Source: Acidobacteriota bacterium
GTDB lineage: Bacteria > Acidobacteriota > Blastocatellia > Chloracidobacteriales > JADJPF01
Assembly: GCA_016213785.1 (NCBI GenBank)
Contig: JACQZQ010000118.1
Location: 1 to 64,000, forward strand
Length of the DNA: 64,000 nucleotides
Direction of reading: 5' to 3'
In this document: positions 18,901 through 28,311 of the stretch, piece by piece
How positions within the stretch are numbered: position 1 is the first letter of the stretch
How the letters are laid out: the number at the start of each line of letters is the position of its first letter
The notes under the pieces: generated by a model
Told to the model about the DNA's origin: nothing
Databases searched by the model: none
Seen by the model: only the letters and a program-made list of their open reading frames with translations
Made by a program: the position numbers and the translations under genes

Positions 18901-19070
18901 ATCCAGAACATGCTATTATTCTTGCAAATTATTACCTAGGCCGTATAGCAGAGATTCAAAATAAAGAAGCTAGTAGCTACTATCAAAAATTCTTAAGCAA
19001 TTGGGAAAGGGCTGATTTTTCTCGACCTGAAATTAAAGATGCCAAAACCCGCTTAGAAACATTAAAATAA
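15957..19070 (+). CDS. Membrane Ser/Thr protein kinase with TolB-like and TPR sensor region
   Basis: A 1037-residue Hanks-type kinase. The N-terminal cytosolic kinase has the Gly loop GAGGMGEV (16-23), K38 in VALKF, catalytic HRD (129-131) and DFG (149-151), and an APE motif, so it should be active. A Pro/Ser linker and one transmembrane helix (352-374) lead to an extracytoplasmic part. That part starts with a TolB/adenylate-cyclase-type nucleotide-like domain (AVMYFDN, GLTEMLTTDLAQL, VVLSGSVLKI), then about a dozen TPR repeats to the C-terminus. This architecture is common in Acidobacteriota. The open frame extends to 15927, but that ATG sits in a hairpin; the ATG at 15957 lets the protein begin MIGQTIGKYKI, the usual kinase start. 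Neither has a strong Shine-Dalgarno. Confidence 0.92.
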   Translation: MIGQTIGKYKIEKLLGAGGMGEVYLATDTMLNRSVALKFLPRDLESRERVVKRFLREAQATARLSHPNIATLYNVEQHEGRYFILMEYVDGEPLSRLLRRERLSIKNVLKYSIQIAEALGEAHEHGVLHRDVKPGNILINRKQQIKVLDFGLAKFIDSEVALPNNVVDDDITREGVLVGTPRYMAPEQILGKDVDQRADIFALGILLYEMIANQHPFKAANNQQLVLAITSQEPAPLNSLITDIPEELEAIVMKALRKNPSERYQTAKEMATELRSLAMKLFADHYFEYSGAEDFRSDIPNQRSTVPPTPVPPTLVESSPRKTLFSAEEVTMQEHAPKTSQNNILLTNKSTILKIALLALFLMVSLTVGVWYFKFYSNFSTSNGRPLIAVMYFDNFTNDSGLEWLGRGLTEMLTTDLAQLRTVDVVSKQRLFDTLQILGKEKTQTIDRSTASDVARKVGATVVLSGSVLKINNKLRLNVTLEEVNNGKIVFSDVIEGNSVDEVFTLVDAITAKISRHYNPTANTEENPNLGKVTTNSIEAFRLYTRGLERCWLTNFDEGLDDLERAVEIDENFALAYLQIGNAKFVRNDTSGAERAFKKALNYIDRAGYREQMLIQGVNAYYKAYDDGDYSPALAIFEQMEANFPRDKEAFLWKGLCLWRNGDYKKAIASYNKILELDPEFNVMYVSLAQAYADDEDYIAASAMMRKSIALHPGQPDGRNLLGNIYVRMGKYDDALKEYEAMLEIKREYRGYRAYLDLGQVYLLKGDIEKGKETLKQYIELSSDIAGTAWAHLAFYRLAIAMGKSKEAEKHLEAALAAAQKSKNTSVETQVRCYQSDFYLFLGRYDEAISSAKEALSIAGFEIGGREACQQLAIAFLEKGDSDKAISTIDEYIKKLPQASQKNASDLKRVIDGVIAYRAGDYSHSEELFMSPLKYNIRLYSKMAMAQFQAKKYDQASEQFKRLLGRDGFDPERRGVYWSYQNPEHAIILANYYLGRIAEIQNKEASSYYQKFLSNWERADFSRPEIKDAKTRLETLK

Positions 19071-19135
19071 AGCTTATTCATTAAAATATTTTTATCAACC
19101 TACTCTTAGTTTTACTTAATTTTATTTTTAATGCT

Positions 19136-21370
19136 ATGAAAAAATCACACAAACAAAAATCAAAAGCCCAAGAAACTACTCTACAAACTAATCAAACTAG
19201 TTCTAGCTCTAAAACTACAAATACTTCAAATAAATATTCTTATTCAACTACAGAGAGTAAACCTAAAGAAAATAAATCTGTAAAAACAGAACCTCTTTCT
19301 CTAATTAGTTTTCCTAGAGAAACCCTTAAACTATTAGGCATTTTTGCTATTATAGCAATAGCTGTTACAATAGTTTACTCTAATCATTTTAACAATGCTT
19401 TTCACTTAGATGACACACATACAATTTTAGAAAATAGCTATATCAAGGATATTAACAATCTAGCTTTATTTTTTAAGGATGGCACAACTTTTAGTGCATT
19501 GCCTTCTAACCAATCTTATCGCCCTATGGTAACGGCTAGCCTTGCTTTTGATTATTGGTTAGGTAAAAGCTTAGATCCATTTTATTTCCATCTCTCAATG
19601 TTTATAGTTTTTCTTGTTCAAGGCTTACTGATGATGTTTTTTTACTGGAAAATCTTAGAACAAGCTGCTATGCCACCAAAATTAAATATTATTTTTACTG
19701 GTCTAGCGACTGCTTGGTATTTACTCCATCCTGTAAATGCAGAAACAATTAACTATGTAATTTCTCGTTCAGATAGCTATTCAACCTTCTTTGTTATACT
19801 TGCTTTTGTTGTCTATATGTACTCGCCTCTTTCTAGAAAGTTACATCTCTACTTAATTCCTGTAGCCCTAGGTGCTTTAACTAAAGAGCCTGTTGTAGTC
19901 TTTGCTGGACTACTTTTTTTCTATCAAATATGTTTTGAACAACAAGTTAACTTAAAAGCGCTTTTAGAAAAATTTGATAAAAAAGAAGTAGAAAAAGTAA
20001 AAAATGCAATAATTTCTTCGCTCCCTTCAATTTTATTTTGTGGGGCTTTAGTAGTATTTCTAGGTGTAATGAGGCCAAAAACTTATAGCCCTGGAGGTAT
20101 ATCCTTAATTAATTATTTAATTACTCAGCCTTATGTAATTGCTCATTATGTTGCATCGCTTTTTCTGCCTGTATGGCTTTCTATTGATACAGACTGGGCA
20201 CCTTTTACAACTATGGCTGAAATACGCATTTTTATAGGCTTTGGTGCTGTTGCTGCTTTAGTTTACTTAGTTATATTTACTTCTCAAGAGCAAAAATTAC
20301 GCCCTATTTGCTTTGGAATAGCCTGGTTTTTACTAGCACTTCTTCCAACCTCAGTTGTTCCTTTAGCAGAAGTATTAAATTATCACCGTCCTTTCTTTCC
20401 TTATGTAGGTATTGTACTTGCTGCACTTATAGCCTTAAGTCTACTTCTTACAAAACATAATTTTATCTCTGAGCAATATGAGTTAAAACCCTCTATTACA
20501 ATTCTATTAGTTTTAACAGTAGGCTGTTATGCTGTAGGCACACACTTACGCAACAAAGTTTGGACAACAGAAGAAGCAATATGGAAAGATGCTACCATTA
20601 AAAGCCCTGAAAATGGACGCGCTTTAATGAGTTATGGATTAACTCTAATGGGTAAAGCTAATTATCAAGAAGCAGAAAAATATATGGTTAAAGCTTTAGA
20701 GTATACTCCTTACTATGCTTACTTGCATGTTAATCTAGGAGTACTTAAAGAATCTATGGCTCAGCCTGCTGAAGCAGAAAAATATTTTCAACAGGCGATT
20801 AATTATGGAAGTATTTACCCTACAGTTTTCTTTTTCTATGGTCGTTTTCTAAAAAACCAAAATCGATTGCCTGAAGCAGTAGAAAAACTTAATAAAGCTT
20901 TAGAACTTGCTCCTAACCATGTAGATTCTCAACGAATGCTAATGGATATTTATCAGCAACAAGAAGATTTTACTAGGTTAGAGGCTTTAGCTAACCAAGT
21001 CCTAAGACAAACACCTAATAACATAGACGCAAAGTTTTATCTTGAAGCTGCTAGAAATAAACAAAGTCCTTTGGATACAGCAAAATTACAAGCTTACGCA
21101 ACTAACACTCCTCAATCGCTCTTAGACTTAAGCTTAAAGTATTATTTAGCTGGTAGATATAAAGAATGTATTGATGCTGCTAATGATGCATTAAAGCTAA
21201 AGCCAGATTATGCAGAGGCTTATAATAATATTTGTACTGCCTATAACGGCTTAAAAGAGTGGGATAAAGCCATTCCTGCTTGTGAGCAAGCAATAAAACT
21301 TAAGCCAGATTTTCAGTTAGCCAAAAATAACCTAGCTTGGGCAATGGATGAAAAGAAAAAACAACCATAA
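19136..21370 (+). CDS. Polytopic membrane protein with TPR tail (TMTC/PMT-like)
   Basis: A 744-residue protein. A Lys/Ser/Thr-rich N-terminal tail (~1-58) is followed by about ten transmembrane helices (~65-465) and then TPR repeats (~485-744). The first extracytoplasmic loop carries an HLDD acidic motif and a SYRPM-T motif, as in TMTC and protein O-mannosyltransferase-like GT-C enzymes. Such proteins transfer sugars from lipid-linked donors, but activity here is only inferred from architecture. A DNA hairpin ends the region at 21390. It is probably co-oriented with, but separate from, the kinase gene. Confidence 0.82.
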   Translation: MKKSHKQKSKAQETTLQTNQTSSSSKTTNTSNKYSYSTTESKPKENKSVKTEPLSLISFPRETLKLLGIFAIIAIAVTIVYSNHFNNAFHLDDTHTILENSYIKDINNLALFFKDGTTFSALPSNQSYRPMVTASLAFDYWLGKSLDPFYFHLSMFIVFLVQGLLMMFFYWKILEQAAMPPKLNIIFTGLATAWYLLHPVNAETINYVISRSDSYSTFFVILAFVVYMYSPLSRKLHLYLIPVALGALTKEPVVVFAGLLFFYQICFEQQVNLKALLEKFDKKEVEKVKNAIISSLPSILFCGALVVFLGVMRPKTYSPGGISLINYLITQPYVIAHYVASLFLPVWLSIDTDWAPFTTMAEIRIFIGFGAVAALVYLVIFTSQEQKLRPICFGIAWFLLALLPTSVVPLAEVLNYHRPFFPYVGIVLAALIALSLLLTKHNFISEQYELKPSITILLVLTVGCYAVGTHLRNKVWTTEEAIWKDATIKSPENGRALMSYGLTLMGKANYQEAEKYMVKALEYTPYYAYLHVNLGVLKESMAQPAEAEKYFQQAINYGSIYPTVFFFYGRFLKNQNRLPEAVEKLNKALELAPNHVDSQRMLMDIYQQQEDFTRLEALANQVLRQTPNNIDAKFYLEAARNKQSPLDTAKLQAYATNTPQSLLDLSLKYYLAGRYKECIDAANDALKLKPDYAEAYNNICTAYNGLKEWDKAIPACEQAIKLKPDFQLAKNNLAWAMDEKKKQP

Positions 21371-21384
21371 TTAACATAAGAATT

Positions 21385-21412
21385 AAAAAGGGGCAAAGAA
21401 ACACTTTGCCCC
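21385..21412 (-). terminator. Rho-independent terminator of the ABC transporter operon
   Basis: A perfect 9-bp GC-rich stem GGGGCAAAG/CTTTGCCCC (21390-21398, 21404-21412) with loop AAACA. On the minus strand it is followed by TTTTTAATT (21389 downward). It lies between genes ending at 21370 (+) and 21440 (-), and on the plus strand a shorter T-run (AAAATATTTT) may also serve the TPR gene. Confidence 0.85.
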
Positions 21413-21439
21413 AAAATATTTTAGGATATTTAATGTTAA

Positions 21440-22558
21440 TTAGACATTAGTTTGTCTAAATCTAAATGCAGCTAAAATTAGCATTGTCAATCCCATTACT
21501 AAAAGAGCTAAACCATTCATCCATAAATGCTTAAACTCAGCACCACGAATAATAATTCCTCTTAAAGTATCTATATAGTAAGTTGTTGGAATAAAACGAC
21601 TAATTATCCAAAAAACTTGAGGCATATTATCTAAAGAGAAAATATAGCCTGATAAAAAGATTGAAGGTAGCAATGTGCTTGTTGCAAGCTGCATTGCTTC
21701 GCTTTGAGTACGTGCTCTAGTAGAAATAATTAACCCCATCCCTAAGATAGTCAAAATAAATGGAATAGAGAAAATTAGTAGTAAAAGGACACTACCATGA
21801 ATTGGTACATCAAAGAGATAACGCATTACTAATAAAATCCAACATAGTTCAAAAAATCCTAATAGTCCATAGGGTAACATTTTTCCAATCATTAACCCTA
21901 AAGGGCTTATTGGTGCAAGATAAAGGTTTTCTAATGTTCCTCGTTCTCGTTCTTTAACTAGCGAAAAAGATATTAAGATTATAATCATTAATTGCATCAC
22001 AACAGCCACTAAGCCGGGGATAAAAAAATTGGCTGAACGAGTGTTTGGATTAAAAAGCACCTTATGTCTTGACTCAACTATACCTGGGGATTTGGTAGCA
22101 ATCCGCTTAAGAGATTCTTGAAGAGTAATTGCACTAGATACGTTTACTGCTTCGCTTGTAACATTTGATTCTGAGCCATCTACTATTAGTAGGACGCTAG
22201 TGCTAGTATTTTTTTGTAGAGCACGAGAATAATCTTCAGGGATTTTAATTCCTACTTTAGCTTCACCTGAAACTATTTTGTCATAAAGCTCACGGTCAGA
22301 ATTTACTTTTGCTACTACATTAAAATCGTCGCTAGAAATATAACGTTCTATAAGCACTTGGCTTTCTTGAGTTTTAGCTAAATCATAGACTACTGTTTTT
22401 ATCTGCCTAACATTAGTATCAACAGCAACTCCTAAAAGAACCATCTCAAAAATCGGTACAAAAAGAGCAAAAAAAAGTGTAGTAGGGTCACGTAAGATTT
22501 GTAAAACTTCTTTTTTGAAAATCGGCCATAGCCCAGCCAGAAAATTATTTTCCCACAT
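21440..22558 (-). CDS. ABC-2 type transporter permease
   Basis: A 372-residue inner-membrane protein. A cytosolic N-terminus (IFKKEVLQILRDPTTL) is followed by one membrane helix, a large extracytoplasmic domain (~45-180), and five further helices with the ABC-2 signature (GLVAVVMQLMIIILISFS, then VKERERGTLENL and a DTLRGIIIRG loop). This is the YhhJ/YbhR-S topology seen in drug and lipid efflux exporters that pair with an HlyD adaptor. The start codon lies 2 nt from the stop of the ATPase gene upstream, consistent with translational coupling. Confidence 0.92.
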   Translation of the reverse strand: MWENNFLAGLWPIFKKEVLQILRDPTTLFFALFVPIFEMVLLGVAVDTNVRQIKTVVYDLAKTQESQVLIERYISSDDFNVVAKVNSDRELYDKIVSGEAKVGIKIPEDYSRALQKNTSTSVLLIVDGSESNVTSEAVNVSSAITLQESLKRIATKSPGIVESRHKVLFNPNTRSANFFIPGLVAVVMQLMIIILISFSLVKERERGTLENLYLAPISPLGLMIGKMLPYGLLGFFELCWILLVMRYLFDVPIHGSVLLLLIFSIPFILTILGMGLIISTRARTQSEAMQLATSTLLPSIFLSGYIFSLDNMPQVFWIISRFIPTTYYIDTLRGIIIRGAEFKHLWMNGLALLVMGLTMLILAAFRFRQTNV

Positions 22559-22560
22559 AG

Positions 22561-23517
22561 TTATTTTCCACCTCCTAACTCTTTGTTAATAATATTGTTA
22601 GTAAGAGTAACAAATATATCTTCTAGAGATGGAATAATTGGACTTATTTGAGAGATATTAAACCCTTGGTCTTGCAAATCTTTAGAAAGCTGTTCTCTTT
22701 TATTTGCTTCACATAAAACATGGATTGACTGCCCAAATATAGTAGATTCCCATACATAAGGCAGTTCTTTAATAAAAACTAAAGCTTCTGAAGGCAAGTT
22801 GCAAAGGATTTCTAGTCTAGCTGAATTATCAGGAGAGATTTCTGGTAATTGTCTTAACTCACCTATGGTTCCAACTGCAATTAAATTAGAAAGATAGATA
22901 TAACCAACTCTACGGCATCGCTCAGCTTCATCCATATAATGAGTAGTAACAAAAATCGTTACACCTTCACCAGAAAGCTTAAAAAGTAAATCCCAAAGTG
23001 TACGTCTAGCAACAGGGTCAATTCCTGCCGTAGGTTCATCTAAAAATAGTACTTCAGGTTCATGAATAATTGCACAGGCTAGAGCTAAACGCTGTTTCCA
23101 ACCCCCAGATAAAGCACCTGCACGACGCTCTAAATAAGATGTGAGTCCTGTTAATTTTAATACTTCAGGCTTACGCACTTTTATTGCATCTTTTTTCATT
23201 TGATAAATGCCTGCATAAAAATCAAGGTTTTCATTAACTGTAAGTTCTTCATAAAGGCTAAATTTTTGAGACATATAGCCAATACGCTTTTTTATTTTGA
23301 AAGAATCTTTATGAATATCTAAACCTAAAACCTTGCCTTCTCCTAAAGCATTAGTTATAAGCCCACATAAAGCTTTGATAATAGTTGTTTTACCTGAACC
23401 ATTAGGGCCAAGTAGCCCAAATATTTCACCTTCCTTTACATCAAAAGTAACTTTGTTAACAGCAGTAAATTTACCAAACTTAATAGTTAACTCTTTAGTT
23501 AAAATTACGGGTTCCAT
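22561..23517 (-). CDS. ABC transporter ATP-binding protein
   Basis: A 318-residue ATPase. Walker A is GPNGSGKTT (37-45), the Q-loop is [12 protein letters not shown], the ABC signature is [12 protein letters not shown] (~136-147), Walker B is LFLDEPTAG and the switch histidine is in TTHYMDE. The C-terminal extension of about 80 residues is the type found in drug/lipid exporters of the YbhF/CcmA group. It energises the permease encoded immediately downstream and sits 5 nt after the HlyD gene. Confidence 0.95.
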   Translation of the reverse strand: MEPVILTKELTIKFGKFTAVNKVTFDVKEGEIFGLLGPNGSGKTTIIKALCGLITNALGEGKVLGLDIHKDSFKIKKRIGYMSQKFSLYEELTVNENLDFYAGIYQMKKDAIKVRKPEVLKLTGLTSYLERRAGALSGGWKQRLALACAIIHEPEVLFLDEPTAGIDPVARRTLWDLLFKLSGEGVTIFVTTHYMDEAERCRRVGYIYLSNLIAVGTIGELRQLPEISPDNSARLEILCNLPSEALVFIKELPYVWESTIFGQSIHVLCEANKREQLSKDLQDQGFNISQISPIIPSLEDIFVTLTNNIINKELGGGK

Positions 23518-23522
23518 AGAGT

Positions 23523-24668
23523 TTACTCCTTAGGTGCTAGTTTGACATCTGCTGCCATACCTGCTTTTAAGAGTCCATCTTTATTATCAATACGAACCTT
23601 AACAGCAAATACTTGATGAGCACGATCATCACGATTTTGAACATTACGAGGGGTAAACTCAGCTTTGGCAAAGATTTGTTCTACTTCACCAGAAAAAGCT
23701 CTGCCAGGAAAAGAATCTACATAAATGCTAGCTTTTTGACCAACAAAAACATGCCCTAAATTAGGCTCAGCAACATAAACACGTACACGAATTTGATCAG
23801 TCTCAAGCATTGTTGCTATAGGGTTATTAGGAAGTACTAAATCACCAACACGCACACTTAAGAGATCTATTTGGCTATCAACAGGGGCTAAAACTTCACC
23901 CTCATTAATTTGAGTCTTAAGTTTTTCTACTAGTGCATTAGCTTCGGCTAACTGAGCATTTGCTTGAGAAATATCTTCAGCACGTGAACCTGCACGAAGT
24001 AGTTTTAAGGCTGCATCAGATTGATATAAACGCTCTTCAGCAGCACGTATTTCTTCTTTACGTGTTCCTGCTTCTAAAAGTGAAAGCCTTTGTTCTAGCG
24101 ATTGATAACGTGAGCTAGTTAATATTACTTTGGCCTCAGCATCATCCCGGCTTTGTTTAGAGGTATAACCTGCTTGGTAAAGCTGTTCTAGGCGTGCAAG
24201 AGAGGTTTTATCATGTTCAAGTTCTCCTTTTACACCTATAAGTTCTTCTTTAATTTGAGAGATTTCTTGAGGACGTGGCCCATTTTTTAAGGCTTCAAGT
24301 TGAGCTTGGGCTTGACTTACTTGAGCTTGAGCTTGGGCAATTTCTTCACTACGATAACCATTTTTTAGCTTTTCAACTTGAGCCTGAGCCTGAAGAACTT
24401 TAGCTTGATATTGTTTTTCTTCTGCTAGTAAGGTGGCTATATCAAAACGAACAAGCGGAGTTCCTGCTTTAACTATATCTCCTTCTTTAGCTAAGACTTC
24501 TTTAACTCTACCTCCTATTTTTGAACCAATTTGGATTTCTTGAGCTTCAATTGTTCCTGAGAGTAAAAGCTCTATAGGTTTTGAAGGCTCGTCTTTTAAG
24601 TACATACCTGTTAAGGCTAAACCAAATACAATCAATAAAATAATAATGACAATTAGTTTTTTATACAT
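23523..24668 (-). CDS. HlyD/EmrA family membrane fusion adaptor
   Basis: A 381-residue periplasmic adaptor anchored by an N-terminal helix (~4-22). A biotinyl-lipoyl motif ([19 protein letters not shown]) is split by a long coiled-coil hairpin (~70-245). The hairpin contains four recurring segments of the form [N/A]-G-x-R-x-E-I followed by Ala/Gln-rich helix, a recognisable internal repeat. A beta-barrel with [13 protein letters not shown] follows. It links an inner-membrane exporter to an outer-membrane channel such as TolC, which is not in the window. AGGTGA lies just before the ATG. Confidence 0.93.
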   Translation of the reverse strand: MYKKLIVIIILLIVFGLALTGMYLKDEPSKPIELLLSGTIEAQEIQIGSKIGGRVKEVLAKEGDIVKAGTPLVRFDIATLLAEEKQYQAKVLQAQAQVEKLKNGYRSEEIAQAQAQVSQAQAQLEALKNGPRPQEISQIKEELIGVKGELEHDKTSLARLEQLYQAGYTSKQSRDDAEAKVILTSSRYQSLEQRLSLLEAGTRKEEIRAAEERLYQSDAALKLLRAGSRAEDISQANAQLAEANALVEKLKTQINEGEVLAPVDSQIDLLSVRVGDLVLPNNPIATMLETDQIRVRVYVAEPNLGHVFVGQKASIYVDSFPGRAFSGEVEQIFAKAEFTPRNVQNRDDRAHQVFAVKVRIDNKDGLLKAGMAADVKLAPKE

Positions 24669-24711
24669 CTGTCACCTCGTTTATAAAAAGTTGGGAAAAC
24701 AAATTAATAAA

Positions 24712-27387
24712 TTATCTTTTTATAATCACTTCTCCTTTATCCCCATCAACAATGATTTTGTCATCGTTTTTAATTAAACTTAGTAGGTTGGGGATATTAA
24801 CTACGGCTGGTAAGCCATATTCACGGGCTACTATAGCTCCATGTGAAAGAAATCCGCCTATCTCCATTACTACAGCAGAAGCACGTAAAAATAATGGAGT
24901 CCAACCAGGGTCAGTTGAAGGTGCTATAAGAATTTCTCCTGGTGCTAAAAGATTACCTTCTTCGGGGTGTAAAATAATTCTGGCTTGTCCTGATGCTTTT
25001 CCACTAGCTACACCAAGACCTTTTAAGAAAAGCCCTTCAGCCGTTTCTGTAATAGTTAGAGTAGGTTGATTTACTGTTGTTAAAGATGTGTTTAAGTTCC
25101 CATTAAGGCCAAAAATAAAACAATCTTCTGAGCCTTGAGCTAAAAACTTAGCTCTTTCAAGTTTATTATCACTAGCAAGTTCTTTAGCTCCTTTACCAGA
25201 CCATTCACCTAATAAGTAAGAAGCTGTAGTTAGGCCACTTAGATGAAAGATATCTGTAGGTTCATCTAGCAAATTATCTATTACCATTCTACGGCCAATT
25301 TCTAGCATCACTTTTCTAATAGGCTCAATTGCCCTAACTAGAGTAGATTTGCTTAGCTCTCTTAGCCCAGCACCATAGCGAGCTTTCTTTATTAACCATT
25401 TCAAAATAAAGCGATAAGGCAAACTTAACTCAGAAATCTCTTTTTCTGCTTTTTGGCGAAGTTCTAAAGCTTTGTTTTGTGGGGGAGTAGAATTTCCTGA
25501 TTTTAAGATTATTTGGATTTGTTCTAGTAAATAGCTAGGGTCTTCATTCCAACGAGGGTTTGCTACTTCGGCCTCATAGACAGCGCGATGTCCAAATTCT
25601 TCTAAAAATCCCTCAAACTCTTTACGAAATAGCGATTTAGCTGGTAATTTACACCAAGCTTTAGGATCAAAAGATTTTTGATTTAAGTAATTAAGCGCAT
25701 CAGCATCTTTTTGTGCTGTAGTGGCAAGACTATAAAGCCTATAACCATGCTCTGCCGTAGTAATTTGTCCTGTTCCTGTTAATAGTGCGTTAGTTAAAGA
25801 TTCTGCACGCTCAGGTTTTATTTTCATCAAAGTATCATAAATAGGCTTAACCCAAGCCCCAGCAACAGCATTTGCTAGTTGAAACTTGTAGGCAAAATCA
25901 TATTGTGCATTACTCATTTCTTCTAGCAGATAAAAAAGCTCTTGATTAGTTCTTTTTGAGACATCAATTGCTTTCCACTGTTTTGTTTTATTAGTAAGTT
26001 CATTGATTTCATTTGGATGGTTTTTTTCAGTTTTTAGTATGGCAAGTAAAAATTTTATTTGTCTAAGTTGACGTTCTCTGCCAACTTTTCCTGCTAACGG
26101 ATTGCCTTCTGCTATAGGGATAGGCGGGTGATGACCTCCAAGACTACGGTTAACATCTTCAGGCATTAACCCAAAAGCATCATAAAAAACCCATTGCATA
26201 TTATTTACTTCAAAATATCCTCGTCCATTAATTCTACGTGCTATTTCTAGACCATCAGGGCGTTTATACCCAATTTCATCAGTTGAGGCATAAATAATTT
26301 CTGTTACACAATCTAAGACCATATTCCAAGTAATTGTAGTAGGCACTCCTGCTACAGCATCTTTAATATTTGCAGTTGACCAAATTGTAGGAAGGTGAGA
26401 AATAGCTGAAGAAGTAAGTTGAGGAAGTTTTGTAACAGGTCTAGCTTGAAGTAACCAAAAGTCTTTTCCATCAAAAGCCCACTCAATATCTTGAGGTGGA
26501 TGTGATTTGCCTAAAGCCCAATGAACACGCCAAACTAACCTAGCAAGTTTTAATACTTGTTCATCACTTAAAACTTGTTTATTAACTAAATTTCGTTCTA
26601 TTTGCTTGAATTGGCTATATTTATATAAAACTGTAATTTCTTCTGGGTTGATATGACCACTAACTAATTTATCCCCTAGGCCAAATGTAGCATTAATTGT
26701 TACCACATTACGTCTACCTGTTCGAGGGTCACAGGAAAATGCTACTCCTGCTGAAATAGGAGTGTTACTACTAGGTGCTGTTACCATCTGACAAAGGACT
26801 ACAGCACATAAAACTTCATCGTCTAAAAGTTTCATTTTGCGACGATAAGCCAAAGCTTGAGGTGTCCAAAGTGATGCATAACAACCTTTGATAGCTTTAA
26901 TTATGGACTCTAATCCTATGACATTTAAAAAACTTGTATGAATTCCAGCAAATGAAGCCTCTAGGCCATCTTCAGCCGTTGCACTAGAACGAACTGCTAT
27001 AGCTTTATCTAGTAAATTTAATGAGTCAAGAAATGTTTTTAGCTCATTTATAAACTCTACGCTTAGTTCAATATTTTCTATTAAATCTCTGATTTTATTA
27101 AGCTTTTTGGTTATTTCTATATTAGTGGCTTCTAAAGCAGTGATTTTTAAGAGTTCAATCTGTAGGTTTTTAATTTCAGGGGTTGAGGTTATTTGTTGAT
27201 AGTAATTTGCAGCAATTACACCGCCTAAAGGGATTTGAAAACCATAGCGGTAGAGTCTGCCTAAGTTCCATCCTTTACCCCCACAAACACTTGCTCCTGC
27301 TAGTGCTGCATCAGCCCAATTTAGGATTTTATCTAGAACAGGGCTGTTTTTAGTTTTGTTTTCTGATTCTGTTAGTTGAATGCTCAC
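24712..27387 (-). CDS. PEP-utilising enzyme, rifampin-phosphotransferase-like
   Basis: An 891-residue protein with the domain order of PEP synthase and rifampin phosphotransferase. The N-terminal ATP-grasp part has GGKGWNLGRLYR (~36-47), AVRSSATAEDG (~130) and DIEWAFDG-x-FWLLQARP. A unique middle region (~330-770) follows, with the C-terminal swivelling His domain GGFLSHGAIVARE carrying catalytic His849. The length and the absence of the PEP-binding TIM barrel fit the ATP-Pi-drug phosphotransferase type (about 870 residues) rather than PEP synthase. GTG is the start, with AAGGAG 9 nt upstream, and it overlaps the TetR gene by 38 nt. Co-transcription with an efflux pump suggests detoxification; the drug is unknown. 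Confidence 0.85.
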   Translation of the reverse strand: MSIQLTESENKTKNSPVLDKILNWADAALAGASVCGGKGWNLGRLYRYGFQIPLGGVIAANYYQQITSTPEIKNLQIELLKITALEATNIEITKKLNKIRDLIENIELSVEFINELKTFLDSLNLLDKAIAVRSSATAEDGLEASFAGIHTSFLNVIGLESIIKAIKGCYASLWTPQALAYRRKMKLLDDEVLCAVVLCQMVTAPSSNTPISAGVAFSCDPRTGRRNVVTINATFGLGDKLVSGHINPEEITVLYKYSQFKQIERNLVNKQVLSDEQVLKLARLVWRVHWALGKSHPPQDIEWAFDGKDFWLLQARPVTKLPQLTSSAISHLPTIWSTANIKDAVAGVPTTITWNMVLDCVTEIIYASTDEIGYKRPDGLEIARRINGRGYFEVNNMQWVFYDAFGLMPEDVNRSLGGHHPPIPIAEGNPLAGKVGRERQLRQIKFLLAILKTEKNHPNEINELTNKTKQWKAIDVSKRTNQELFYLLEEMSNAQYDFAYKFQLANAVAGAWVKPIYDTLMKIKPERAESLTNALLTGTGQITTAEHGYRLYSLATTAQKDADALNYLNQKSFDPKAWCKLPAKSLFRKEFEGFLEEFGHRAVYEAEVANPRWNEDPSYLLEQIQIILKSGNSTPPQNKALELRQKAEKEISELSLPYRFILKWLIKKARYGAGLRELSKSTLVRAIEPIRKVMLEIGRRMVIDNLLDEPTDIFHLSGLTTASYLLGEWSGKGAKELASDNKLERAKFLAQGSEDCFIFGLNGNLNTSLTTVNQPTLTITETAEGLFLKGLGVASGKASGQARIILHPEEGNLLAPGEILIAPSTDPGWTPLFLRASAVVMEIGGFLSHGAIVAREYGLPAVVNIPNLLSLIKNDDKIIVDGDKGEVIIKR

Positions 27388-28006
27388 TTAAATTTTCTCC
27401 TTTGCTTAAAGTAGTAGGAGCAGGTTTTTTTAATATGCCTTCTAAGAAAATATTTAAACATCTACGAAGTTTGGTTTTAATAGTTATTTCAGGCATTTCA
27501 AGCCAAGACATTACAGAATAAACATAAAGCACGCTTAACATATGAGCTAATTCTTGGGCAGTGCTGTCATTGCGGATTTCGCCTCTTTCTTGACCAGCAG
27601 CTAAAAAGCCTTCCAAAATCCGTCTAAATGAAGGTTCAGAACGTTTTCTAGTCTGGCGATAGTTATTAACCGCATAATGAAATAAAACATTAGCTACTGT
27701 TGGATTTTCTGTTAGCCATTCAGCCGCGCTATCTAGAAAATCTCGTAAGGCATCTAACGGAGTTTGACCACTAACAATATTATTTTGAATACGCAAAGCG
27801 CTTTCTAGCATTGCACTTTGACCTAGTGCCATTACAAGTTCTTCTTTACATTCAAAATGATAATAAAATGTGCCTTTTGCTACTCTTGCGGCTTTTGTTA
27901 TATCGTCGATTGTTGTGGCTTCATAGCCTCGTTTAGTAAATAGCTCAATTGCTGTAGATATAATTTGCTGACGGGTTGCTGTTCGTTTTTCTTCTCTTAA
28001 TCCCAT
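27350..28006 (-). CDS. TetR/AcrR family transcriptional regulator
   Basis: A 218-residue repressor. The N-terminal helix-turn-helix spans ~27-50 (ATTIDDITKAARVAKGTFYYHFE). The C-terminal ligand domain follows with WLTENPTVANVLFHYAVNN. It is the first gene of the operon encoding the phosphotransferase-like enzyme, HlyD adaptor, ATPase and permease, and its promoter region contains two nested inverted repeats. Autorepression relieved by a toxic ligand is the likely control (inference). No Shine-Dalgarno is visible. Confidence 0.93.
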   Translation of the reverse strand: MGLREEKRTATRQQIISTAIELFTKRGYEATTIDDITKAARVAKGTFYYHFECKEELVMALGQSAMLESALRIQNNIVSGQTPLDALRDFLDSAAEWLTENPTVANVLFHYAVNNYRQTRKRSEPSFRRILEGFLAAGQERGEIRNDSTAQELAHMLSVLYVYSVMSWLEMPEITIKTKLRRCLNIFLEGILKKPAPTTLSKGENLSEHSTNRIRKQN

Positions 28007-28311
28007 TTTTTACTGACCAAAGTTTATTTTTATACTAAAGTTCATTTTTGAACTACGGTCAGTTTTTATTAAAAGTTTCTCTTTAGCAAGAAAAATTTGT
28101 GGATAGCCACATTTTTATTTTGAGCTTTTTACGCTTTATTTTAGTTGGTTTAATTGATTACAGTTGGCTAGCATTTTTATCCATTAAAGAAGTAAAATAG
28201 ATAAACAATTCTTTTGAAAGCTCTTTGCCATACTTATGGTAATTGGTAATATCCCTACCTTAAAGGGTAAGGACTCCATTTAATGTTTTGAGCAACTTAG
28301 GAGTTTTTCTT
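28007..28311. other. Divergent intergenic region
   Basis: The 305 bp separate the TetR operon from the VIT/vWA gene. The TetR-proximal part holds the operator at 28012-28063. The rest (28070-28298) is AT-rich, with a short imperfect repeat CCCTACCTTAAAGGGTAAGG near 28250-28272. No gene is supported. The promoter of the plus-strand cluster must lie here but is not clearly readable. Confidence 0.7.
28012..28063. promoter_or_regulatory. Candidate operator of the TetR-regulated efflux operon
   Basis: An outer inverted repeat ACTGACC (28012-28018) / GGTCAGT (28057-28063) encloses a second palindrome, AGTTCA-TTTT-TGAACT (28039-28054). The element TGACC-N2-AGTT occurs at both ends in opposite orientation. 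The site begins 6 bp upstream of the repressor ATG and includes a TATAAA-like -10 on the minus strand (about 28029-28034), as expected for a repressor that blocks its own promoter. Confidence 0.65.

Noticed and set aside
24712-27387. Phosphoenolpyruvate synthase
   Set aside because: The PEP-binding TIM barrel is absent and the His domain is C-terminal, so a drug phosphotransferase-like architecture fits better.
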